DNA from: Maribacter polysaccharolyticus
Lineage (GTDB): Bacteria; Bacteroidota; Bacteroidia; Flavobacteriales; Flavobacteriaceae
NCBI RefSeq assembly: GCF_028882255.1
Contig: NZ_JARBUY010000007.1
Coordinates: forward strand, 62,001 to 126,000
Length of the DNA stretch: 64,000 nt
Direction: 5' to 3'
Below, in pieces: positions 43,143 through 50,536 of this stretch (its first letter is position 1; each line of letters begins with the position of its first letter). The notes under the pieces are model-generated. The model was not told the DNA's origin. It saw only the letters and a list, made by a program, of their open reading frames with translations, and ran no database searches. Made by a program: the position numbers and the translations under genes.

Positions 43143-43582
43143 GCGGATTCCCGGTCCATCATGGGTCCCAAAAGATTCAATGGAGTGAACGCTTAATTTG
43201 TTATCTGGTGTTTTGATATTTAGCTTTTTTTAGATCAAGCTTCCAAAAATTGCCTTCAAACAATTTGTGGAGCTTTCATTACTATTCAATTACATATGGT
43301 CTTACATCGATTCGTGGAACTCACTTATAATTACCCCCGATTGTCGTTCTTTTACCAATCGCACAGGGCTTTCGGTTTATAAGAATCCATATGTAAAAAA
43401 ATAAAGCTGCAAATATAGTCAATTATCGCGTTAGTTGTTGGTGGAGTGTGCTGAATATAAAGGGTTAAGGATGTTGCCCTAGGGTATGGCCCTATGTGAA
43501 ATGCATGTATTTTTTTGATTTTCTGAAAAGGCTATGGCTTTAAGCGCTTCTTTTGTTAAAGAAATCCAAATATTCTACGATT
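43143..43582. other. Region upstream of pflA, no intact gene
   Basis: The first 55 bases encode the conserved N-terminal segment of PflA in frame but without a start codon. Beyond that no gene is supported. A seven-codon ATG frame (MKAPQIV) with stop, and short stop-riddled fragments, are present on the minus strand. Pyruvate formate-lyase sequence, expected here in many genomes, is not recognisable. Confidence 0.5.
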
Positions 43583-43735
43583 TTATTGCCTAAATGATAA
43601 ATCGTAGGTGAAAATCATACCGAAGTTGGTTTTATAACCAACGACTTTGTTTTTGTTGTAGAACATCAAAGAAATGCACTGATAGCCGGTTTTGACTTGC
43701 ATCGTATAAGCATCATAAAGGATGAGGCGACACAT
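43583..43735 (-). CDS. Possible 50-residue protein or gene remnant
   Basis: A frame from the ATG at 43735 to the TAA at 43583 encodes MCRLILYDAYTMQVKTGYQC and ends KTNFGMIFTYDLSFRQ. Amino-acid composition and aromatic spacing look like genuine protein, perhaps the C-terminus of a beta-rich protein. A perfect inverted repeat (GTTGGTT/AACCAAC, 43625-43642) lies within it. I do not recognise it, and no upstream coding continues past the stop before the ATG. It may be a small intact gene or a remnant. Confidence 0.35.
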   Translation of the reverse strand: MCRLILYDAYTMQVKTGYQCISLMFYNKNKVVGYKTNFGMIFTYDLSFRQ

Positions 43736-43816
43736 AATGCCCTATTTCAACACATAGGTATAGCGTGAAGATAAATAATTGGTTATCAGCGTTGCGCAGT
43801 TAAAAATGATCTAGGA

Positions 43817-45037
43817 TTATGGACAGTTGTCGATTTTGGCATCGATCTGTTGCATTAAAGCCCAAAGGTAAATATGGTAATCTTTGGTATGATACCCCCA
43901 AAAGGGATAGTTGATATGGTCTGCCGCTTCTTCCAGATCATTGGGTCTTTGGTCATTGGGCAGGGGGTCATATTGAACCGTTAAGGCAACCTGGTGTACA
44001 TCGTCCCTGCGTTGCCTAATCTTATAAAGGTCATTAAAGGCGATGAAGTTATTGCCGTTCCCTAAATTATAGCCCGCATTGGGCGTTATGTAATTTTGTA
44101 AAGGCTGTGATTGTTCATTGTAATAGGCATCGTCCTGTACAAACCAATCTTGATCGGCATCGAATTCCCTATAAACGAAGGCTTGGGCAATCAGATACGG
44201 ATTGAATTCCGGTAAACCGTAGTTAATTTCGGGTATGGATTGTGTTTCGTCAAAGCTTCTCCAATTTTGAATGCAGCCGCACTCATCGGCAGTGGTACAT
44301 AAGGGTATATTTTGCCACCAGCCTCCTTCATATTGTCCTTCTTCGGCATAAACATAGCCTATTCCCCCTAAAGCGGCCGTTACCAATTTATTCCGTAATA
44401 CTTCGTCATTGTCAAAAACATCCCTTAACAATAGGGCGAGTAGGAACGATCCTTGGGAATGCCCTGCCAACAGTATTTTATTCCCGTTGTTGTAGTTTTC
44501 AAGGTAGTGTAAAAAAGCGGCTTTGATATCGCTGTATGATTCTGCGATCACCTCGGCCTGTATTTTCTTTTCTGTACTGTTGCCATACGTAATCCCTGTA
44601 GACTGCCTATAACGGGGTGCGAACATCCTACCATATTTAGCCAATAATCCGCCTTGCGCCAAAATCGTTAGCGATACTTGTACGGCATCCTGTTCCTCAA
44701 TGGGAATCGTTCCGATACTACTGCTATTCTGTGTGGTAGTGAGAAGGGTTGGGTGTACAAAAAATACATCGGTACCCGTATCCGTTCCCGAGTTGTTGGT
44801 TATGGGAACCACATGGTCTACCTCGAGGTTTTCATCGATAACGGCAATGTCCAAGGCATAATTGGATAGTAGGGTCGTTTTTTGGGGATGAAAAGCCCAA
44901 TTACCCAACGCGCTGTAATCTACCGTAGAAGTAGGGACTTCCATGGTTTCCTCCGGGGCACCCTGATAATCCTTGTCTTTTGAACAGCTAATGAAGGTAA
45001 AGAGAATAAAAGGCAATAGGATATTTTTAGCTTTCAT
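43817..45037 (-). CDS. DUF3089 alpha/beta-hydrolase-like lipoprotein
   Basis: This exported lipoprotein of 406 residues has the signal peptide MKAKNILLPFILFTFIS and Cys18. DUF3089 segments are clear: WAFHPQK, DVFFVHPTLL, FAPRYRQ, then the nucleophile-elbow motif LLAGHSQGSFLL and a late histidine region (GYHTKDYHIYLW). The fold is an alpha/beta hydrolase and Ser in GHSQG is the presumed nucleophile. The substrate is unknown; an extracytoplasmic ester or lipid is possible. It is a single gene with long intergenic stretches on both sides. Confidence 0.88.
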   Translation of the reverse strand: MKAKNILLPFILFTFISCSKDKDYQGAPEETMEVPTSTVDYSALGNWAFHPQKTTLLSNYALDIAVIDENLEVDHVVPITNNSGTDTGTDVFFVHPTLLTTTQNSSSIGTIPIEEQDAVQVSLTILAQGGLLAKYGRMFAPRYRQSTGITYGNSTEKKIQAEVIAESYSDIKAAFLHYLENYNNGNKILLAGHSQGSFLLALLLRDVFDNDEVLRNKLVTAALGGIGYVYAEEGQYEGGWWQNIPLCTTADECGCIQNWRSFDETQSIPEINYGLPEFNPYLIAQAFVYREFDADQDWFVQDDAYYNEQSQPLQNYITPNAGYNLGNGNNFIAFNDLYKIRQRRDDVHQVALTVQYDPLPNDQRPNDLEEAADHINYPFWGYHTKDYHIYLWALMQQIDAKIDNCP

Positions 45038-45669
45038 GTTTATCTTGGTTAAAGCATCCCTCTTGATGTATTTTTAAAAGAGATCTATAAACAATGCATT
45101 GCATAAGTTGATATAATTGATGTACCTATAACGGTTTGATAGTTAATTTGTTGTAAAAAAACCAATGGACGTTCCCTTAGTGTAATCGGTGTATTTGTGT
45201 TTAGGTACAAAATGACAGTGCTCCTACAGCTGCCTATTGTCCTTGGGTTGGCATATCGGCCCTAAATTAATGGTAGCTCAAAATTAAGGGGTAAGACCCT
45301 GATTGGAAAAGGAAGTACGATGGTTCGGTAGGAAGGCTCCTTTACAAGGCGGTGTTTTTATCAATGATCGATCCATTCACCAAGAAAATGGGGACTGTAC
45401 CCTTGACTTTTTCACTATTGGTTTTGTGCGCAGAACCTTGGGCACCACTTTTACAGCCGTAATCAAAATCAAGATCGCTGGGAAAAGAGGGGGTTTTGCG
45501 TTTTTCCAATTCCCTCTATCCCCCAGATTGGAACATGGGTTATCCTGGTTGAATGGCCCACGCCATCAATCGCCCCATCGTCTACATGGGCAATCTCCTA
45601 AATGGATTTCCAATACATAGAGTTGGTGTAAATATCATGGAAAAATAGGAAATTACCCCTTTGGTGGCA
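45038..45669. other. 632-base region without a supported gene
   Basis: I see no intact gene. A plus-strand frame of 105 codons (45303-45620) has unlikely composition. In the neighbouring plus frame two protein-like stretches, ending MGNLLNGFPIHRVGVNIMEK, are broken by stop codons, so a decayed gene is possible but unproven. A CAATGCATTG palindrome lies at 45092-45101, upstream of the DUF3089 gene. Confidence 0.35.
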
Positions 45670-46137
45670 TCAACAACAACCGCTACCGGGCGCACAGGAA
45701 TTCGTCGCCTGTAATTCGGATAGTTTCCGTTTTGGTTTTTCGGCAGGAATGCCACATTGGTCTTTGGCCAAACAATCGGTCTGTTTGGTGGTCAATAGAA
45801 AGTGGGTGCCATCAAAATCCAAACCGAATTTCCCAATAGTATCCCCTTGATACTCCACTTCGATTTCAAGATCTTCGATACCTAAAACTTTTTCTGAAAG
45901 GTCTATGATATGCACCAGTTTTTCGGGATGCAATCTATGGTCGTAGTCATCGGCCTGCCAAAGTTGAAAATTCACCACTTCTTCCTTACGTACCGTACCA
46001 CCGCAATCGATAAAGTTTTTGGTGACTTTTCCCACTTCGGTAACGTGAAAATGTCTTGGAACCAATGTTCCGTTCGGTAATTGAAAGGCAAGGGTATCCA
46101 AAGTTCCCAGGAGTGTTTTTATTTCTGAAAGTCTCAT
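45670..46137 (-). CDS. DUF6428 family protein
   Basis: This 155-residue protein of the DUF6428 group is recognisable by LSEIKTLLGTLDTLAFQLPN, the HFHVTEVGKVTKNFIDCGG segment, and QLWQADDYDHRLHPEKL. Such genes in Bacteroidota are repeatedly found beside arsR, arsenate-reductase-type phosphatase and arsenite exporter genes. It has many cysteines, including a C-terminal pair (APGSGCC), which suggests thiol or metalloid binding. It follows the secreted phosphatase-like gene by 10 bases on the same strand, forming a two-gene unit that echoes an ars operon without the other genes. The family link is from memory; biochemical function is not established. Confidence 0.82.
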   Translation of the reverse strand: MRLSEIKTLLGTLDTLAFQLPNGTLVPRHFHVTEVGKVTKNFIDCGGTVRKEEVVNFQLWQADDYDHRLHPEKLVHIIDLSEKVLGIEDLEIEVEYQGDTIGKFGLDFDGTHFLLTTKQTDCLAKDQCGIPAEKPKRKLSELQATNSCAPGSGCC

Positions 46138-46147
46138 AGTTATGTAT

Positions 46148-46786
46148 TTATAGTTCTTTTTTTAATAAGTTATCCATTCGTGTGGCCATATATAGCATTT
46201 CTTTTGCAATAGCGGTGGGATCTGAATAGGGTAAAGCTATCTTATTTTTTGATGCTTTGTCGTCATTTGCCCGCTCCAAATAGATCTTAAGGGTATTGTT
46301 TCCGTTGTTTTTTAATTGATTCACCGATTTCGGGGTAACCGTCCAACTGCCCGAACCATATTTTATTCGATACGATACCTGATTGTTTTTTGACACGTCT
46401 TTCACATTAAAGCCATATTCATTCAGTGCTTGCAAGCTGGGTATTGTTTTATTTTCCGGTGTTAGCCCTGCCGATTGTATATCGAACAAATCCCCATGCC
46501 CATAGTAAAATAAGCCGGTCTGTAGCCAAATCATGGCTAATTGACTGATTTCCCTGTTTTTGTTATCAATAAAGATTACCTGTCCGGTATTTTGCCCATG
46601 GAGTTTTTTGATCATTGTAAATGCGATTTGATCAAGGGCCTTTAGTCGTTCAACGGGAATCTCGGTAAATGTATTTCCGATAGCGACTACCGAATTTTGA
46701 ATTTTATCCTTTAATTTTTGCGCATTGACCGTCTGAAGAAGACAAAGCAAGATGATTAGGGTAGGAATGGACATTTTTGTTTTCAT
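46148..46786 (-). CDS. Secreted, catalytically dead low-molecular-weight phosphatase/arsenate-reductase-like protein
   Basis: The protein has 212 residues and a signal peptide (MKTKMSIPTLIILLCLL, then VNAQ). Its body aligns by pattern with the long LMW phosphatase-like arsenate reductases of Bacteroidota: IPVERLKALDQIA, then VIFIDNKNREISQLAMIWLQ, and PYSDPTAIAKEMLYMA. In active members the loop reads ICTHNSRRS. Here the nucleophile Cys is Asp74 and the loop Arg is Ile80, while the later Asp-Pro (general acid) remains. It should therefore be unable to form a phosphocysteine or reduce arsenate by the normal route. It is paired with DUF6428 10 bases downstream. A binding or regulatory role outside the cytosol is an inference. 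Confidence 0.6.
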   Translation of the reverse strand: MKTKMSIPTLIILLCLLQTVNAQKLKDKIQNSVVAIGNTFTEIPVERLKALDQIAFTMIKKLHGQNTGQVIFIDNKNREISQLAMIWLQTGLFYYGHGDLFDIQSAGLTPENKTIPSLQALNEYGFNVKDVSKNNQVSYRIKYGSGSWTVTPKSVNQLKNNGNNTLKIYLERANDDKASKNKIALPYSDPTAIAKEMLYMATRMDNLLKKEL

Positions 46787-47243
46787 GACTGTTGATTTTG
46801 ATTGGCTATTATATTTAGATATTGCAATAAAACGATTAATTGTTCAAATTTTTTTAGCTATAACCGTATGACTGTAAATGTATGGTCTACAGGTACGGGA
46901 AGCTTAACTATCAGGGACTTGAAACCCATTTTTAAGGGATGTATTTCCTTAAAATCCAATCCCCATTCAACTACATTGTATCATTGCAATATTACGATTA
47001 AATATGGAGCATGCAAAAATATTTGAACATTTTTGAAGGAATTATGGATCGATGCCCTAGGTATGGCGTACCGAATGCAAACCGTCTATGGAATTCTTTT
47101 GTCTTGTGTACCGTTCTTTTTGGCATCACCTAGTAAGAACCAGAAATCGCCGGTTTATTTTTCTTTTCTTGAAACCCATGGTATGGGTAAGGGGGTCGAA
47201 GGTCACTCGGAAAGCAGTACATCATGGATAAGGAAATCGGGTT
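46787..47243. other. 457-base intergenic region with repeated motifs
   Basis: No gene is supported. Two near-identical direct repeats, ATTGCAATA-nn-ACGATTAA, occur at 46821-46839 and 46983-47001. A TGTTCAAAT at 46841-46849 has its reverse complement at 47021-47029. The pattern resembles operator sites for an ArsR-like repressor, but no arsR gene remains between them. Confidence 0.4.
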
Positions 47244-47879
47244 TTAACGGACTTGTCGTTTTTTTACCCAGACCACGGCCAAAACGAGCATTAAGAGAAC
47301 GGCAACCGATGGGAGCAACCATACCGAATTGTCTTTAAGTCCATCTGCCTGGGTTATGGGTATTAATTCGCTCCCCGTAACCTTTAGGTTAAGCATGAAA
47401 TCAGTGTCCTTAGTAAGGGAAAATCGATTTTTATCGAGTCCGTTTTTTAGGACGAACAGGATATTTTTACTGCGGTAAATACTCTTGAACACCGCATTTT
47501 TGAAGGTAACCGCATCTAGCTTGTCGGGACCTTTAAACTGATAGACCACTAAGGTTTCATGTCTGAGTTTTATTTGCGGATCTTTTAAGGTAATAGGGGG
47601 TAAGCCGTCAAAGGACAAGACCACATCCGATGCCAGAATACGCCCCATCAGTTCTTTGAAACCTTCCGGGGTGGAATAGCTATCTTGGGAATATCGGGCG
47701 TGTACTTCCTCTTCAAAGGCAGATAGGGCTGCCCGTATCTGTAGCATCCACATCCCGTTTTGTCCCTCTACCAAAAGCGAACTTGAATTTGTGGGGGAAT
47801 GTGCAAAAACAATCGCATGGGATGCGATAAGGAAAAGACATGGGATCAGCCATTTTTTTAATGTATTAATCCACTGCAT
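47244..47879 (-). CDS. Exported protein with C-terminal membrane anchor, unknown function
   Basis: This 211-residue protein has a signal peptide (WLIPCLFLIASHAIVFAHS) and a single C-terminal hydrophobic helix (VWLLPSVAVLLMLVLAVVW) followed by a short basic tail. The extracytoplasmic domain contains SSLLVEGQNGMWMLQIRAALSAFEEEVH and SYSTPEGFKELMG, seen in small flavobacterial exported proteins near YHYH or HupE-type genes. There are no catalytic residues to name. The start overlaps the upstream YHYH gene by 14 bases, so the two proteins are likely partners at the cell surface or inner-membrane periplasmic face. A role in metal handling is a guess. Confidence 0.75.
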   Translation of the reverse strand: MQWINTLKKWLIPCLFLIASHAIVFAHSPTNSSSLLVEGQNGMWMLQIRAALSAFEEEVHARYSQDSYSTPEGFKELMGRILASDVVLSFDGLPPITLKDPQIKLRHETLVVYQFKGPDKLDAVTFKNAVFKSIYRSKNILFVLKNGLDKNRFSLTKDTDFMLNLKVTGSELIPITQADGLKDNSVWLLPSVAVLLMLVLAVVWVKKRQVR

Positions 47880-48993
47880 AAGCCCCTTTTAACCCGTTGA
47901 TAAAATTATTGTTTCCAGCCGCATCCACATGATAATGGTAACCCCTTATGGCATCATAATGCCCTCTGGCTTCATCAAGATCGGTGGGTGCATTGCCATT
48001 TTTGTCCAATTGTCCGTAGATACCGATGCCATCCAAAGCGTATCCGATCAAGGCACTATGATCGTCATTTTGGTCAATGGAATGACTTACTCCCGTTGCG
48101 GTATGGTAATGGTATCCTTGGTGTACATTAATATGTCCTCCGGCGTCATCAAAAGGGGCGATGGTATACGCACTTAAAATATTGTTGACCGGTGCAGGAG
48201 CGGAAAATTCCACTCCGTTCAATGCGATACCCCTTGTGGATGGAGCTGTATTTTGGTCGTTTCCAGGTCCTCCCGGACCTCCAGGACCCCTTTCCCCATC
48301 AGGTCGGGGACCTCTTTCCCCATCGGGACGCTCAGGACGGTCACCGTTGTCGGGACGCTCAGGGCGATCGGGACGATCCGCTCCACCGGGACCTCCAGGA
48401 CCACCGCCCCCATGGCCTCTTGAAAATAGGGTAAGTTCATCTTGCAACACCGGGGTTATGGGTATTAAATAGCTTTGGGTAACTTCGGTAATATAGGACG
48501 GTATACATTCTACACAAAAGTTTTGGTATTCCTCCCCGACATTCGGATTGGCGGCATTATTACAATCTTCCTCAGTTTTGGTAATGAATATATTTCCTTC
48601 GTCATCATACATTTGCCAAGTACTGTCCCCATAGAATTCGGACAGGTTTTCAATAAAAGCACCATCCACATCATAAACTTCCCCATTTTTTAGCCAAATA
48701 CCCCCGGCTTCAGCATCGTCGGTAATATGCTCTGGGCACCATGGTCCCATTTGATGGTCGGATGGGGTGCTATTGGTAACGATTTTATAACACTCCGTTT
48801 CGGTACCATCCGAAAGGGTACATGGGACTTTGGTAAGGGTAACGCCATCGGTAAAGTTCGCTGCGGAGACATCCAGCGTCGCCATATCGGTATTATTATG
48901 GGTTGCTTTTTTACCGTTTTTACAGGAAGCTATTACGGTTGCTGCCGTAATGATCACTAATGATAATTTTCTAAACTCCATGTTCCATTCCAT
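47866..48993 (-). CDS. YHYH-domain lipoprotein with Gly/Pro/Asp-rich linker
   Basis: This exported lipoprotein of 375 residues has an N-terminal signal ending at Cys24 (VIASC). A cysteine-containing domain spans residues 40-170. A low-complexity linker, about 192-245, is made of GPGG and RPD/ERPDGERG repeats. The C-terminal YHYH domain has two GYHYH motifs (293-297 and 351-355) plus GHINVHQ and DHSALIG. YHYH proteins are thought to be periplasmic or surface metal-binding proteins; their function is not known. A second ATG at 48981 would also work. It is co-transcribed with the anchored protein that overlaps its end, and has a clear promoter at 49091-49121. Confidence 0.85.
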   Translation of the reverse strand: MEWNMEFRKLSLVIITAATVIASCKNGKKATHNNTDMATLDVSAANFTDGVTLTKVPCTLSDGTETECYKIVTNSTPSDHQMGPWCPEHITDDAEAGGIWLKNGEVYDVDGAFIENLSEFYGDSTWQMYDDEGNIFITKTEEDCNNAANPNVGEEYQNFCVECIPSYITEVTQSYLIPITPVLQDELTLFSRGHGGGGPGGPGGADRPDRPERPDNGDRPERPDGERGPRPDGERGPGGPGGPGNDQNTAPSTRGIALNGVEFSAPAPVNNILSAYTIAPFDDAGGHINVHQGYHYHTATGVSHSIDQNDDHSALIGYALDGIGIYGQLDKNGNAPTDLDEARGHYDAIRGYHYHVDAAGNNNFINGLKGAYAVD

Positions 48994-49318
48994 TTGCTGT
49001 TATTGATTTTACGAAAAATAAAAGGTGCGGCATTTACTATTTTGTATTGGGATTGGACGGCAAACTAAATCTTATGTGCCAATATTTAAACAAACATAGA
49101 CCATCAAAGGTATAATGTCAACGAATCGATGGTTTTTATCCTTTTTAGCAATGTTTATATCCTACGGATTTGAATAAATGGCAATGCTTCTTATCATGAT
49201 AGTCCCGTCACGGTTTTTTGGGAAGTGTACCCCTTGGGTTTCCCTATGGGGCGGATACCTTACAGTGAACATAATGAAGTTGTGAATATCACCTGTGGTA
49301 GTGCACAAAAAGGATTTC
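48994..49318. other. Intergenic region before the YHYH gene
   Basis: Apart from the promoter at 49091-49121, no gene or strong repeat is seen in this 325-base stretch. It includes the 3' side of the serine hydrolase gene that ends at 49319 on the minus strand, with no obvious terminator hairpin. Confidence 0.5.
49091..49121 (-). promoter_or_regulatory. Promoter of the YHYH gene
   Basis: On the minus strand TTG (49121-49119) and TATGTTTG (TAnnTTTG, 49098-49091) are separated by exactly 20 bases. This is a full match to the Bacteroidota consensus. The leader to the start codon at 48993 would be about 90 bases. Confidence 0.75.
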
Positions 49319-50383
49319 TTAATTAGTGGTCAATAGAAAGTCCAAGAATTCACTGTCCTCAAAGGTGTCTTCCTCAAGCAGGGTCTGTCTGATAATAACG
49401 GCATTCAGTGACGGAATCAAATACATCCTATTTTTGCCCGCACCTAAGCCTCCGATAATGTCGGTATATCCATTATAATAAATAAAACCGCCCAATTCAC
49501 CTTCTGGGGCAGTGTCATGGGTGTTGAAGCCATACCCCTCCACGTTGTTCAACCAGCAAAACTTACCATGTCCGGGGTTTGGTCCGGTAGGGATCGACAT
49601 TTCTTCCACTAGGGCCGATTCAATGATTTGATCCCCGTTCCAGTTTCCTTTATCGAGCATGAATTGTCCGAACTTCACCCAGTTCCTAGGTGTTATATAG
49701 CAACCATTCGGTAAATTGGGGTTACCCGATGCGTCATGGCTCCAACCTTCATAGTCCAACCCTATTTTATCGAAAATTTCCGTTTCGAGGTATTCCAATG
49801 GATTTTTTGAGATACCCTTTTGGTTCAATTTTCTTTCCAATAGGACACCGAATACATAATAATTGCTGGGACCATAAGAAAACTGTTCGTTTGGGGTGCT
49901 TACCATGTCCAATTCATCCACAACATATTGATAGGTGTTTTCTTCTTCGGACAAGGTTAAAAAATCCTGCGAAAGTCCGGATGAAAGCGTTAACAGATGT
50001 TTTATCCTGATTTGGTTTTTACCGGGATGTAGGGCTGTGTCCTGCCATTCGGTCAGGGTATTCGAAACATATTCCCCGTAGTCCGCAATAAGGCCCTGTT
50101 GTTTTGCCAAAGCAGCAACCGATGACCAGAAAAGTTTGGTCGCACTATAAATATGGGGTGCCGTATGTTGGTCAGCGCCATTGTGGTAATCTTCGAAAAT
50201 TATATTGCCGTTTTCCATGATCAATACCGCACTTCCGCCTTTTTCTTTGGAGTAATTGGCGGCATCGGCAAGTTGATCGGTATGGAAGGTACTTTCAGGA
50301 ACCGCAATGGTTTTTCCATCATCCCCGGAACATCCGAGTAGTAATGACGATACGATCACCGATACGAAAAAACAGTTTTTCAT
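49319..50383 (-). CDS. Serine hydrolase, beta-lactamase class C/DD-peptidase-like lipoprotein
   Basis: This 354-residue exported lipoprotein has the signal MKNCFFVSVIVSSLLLG and Cys18. The catalytic SxxK motif is SATK at 80-83; a tyrosine motif FSYGPSNYYVFG supplies the second active-site element, and the third family motif (KTG-like) corresponds to the GGLGAGKN region. This is the beta-lactamase/penicillin-binding-protein clan, in which many flavobacterial members are esterases or peptidases and not resistance enzymes. It is in a run of exported minus-strand genes with an S9 peptidase upstream. The substrate is unknown. Confidence 0.88.
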   Translation of the reverse strand: MKNCFFVSVIVSSLLLGCSGDDGKTIAVPESTFHTDQLADAANYSKEKGGSAVLIMENGNIIFEDYHNGADQHTAPHIYSATKLFWSSVAALAKQQGLIADYGEYVSNTLTEWQDTALHPGKNQIRIKHLLTLSSGLSQDFLTLSEEENTYQYVVDELDMVSTPNEQFSYGPSNYYVFGVLLERKLNQKGISKNPLEYLETEIFDKIGLDYEGWSHDASGNPNLPNGCYITPRNWVKFGQFMLDKGNWNGDQIIESALVEEMSIPTGPNPGHGKFCWLNNVEGYGFNTHDTAPEGELGGFIYYNGYTDIIGGLGAGKNRMYLIPSLNAVIIRQTLLEEDTFEDSEFLDFLLTTN

Positions 50384-50536
50384 AGTATACCTTTTTATGG
50401 TTAGACCCGAAAAAAGTATTAACGTTTAATTGCATACGGTATTGTAATAGCCTCATATACACGTACGATCAGCTATGGAAACGGTGTGGTTTTTTCTTTG
50501 TGTTTAACCAAATTCCTTTGATATCGGTTTTCGGGA

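Noticed and set aside
45303-45620. Plus-strand frame of 105 codons (starts MEKEVRWFGRK)
   Set aside because: Composition (many Arg, His, Phe, Gly) is unlike the neighbouring genes, there is no promoter or ribosome site, and no domain is recognisable. Stretches in another frame look more protein-like.
48250-48420. Tandem DNA repeats or CRISPR-like array
   Set aside because: The repeats encode the Gly/Pro/Asp/Arg-rich linker of the YHYH protein and stay in frame; unit length is irregular and there are no spacers.
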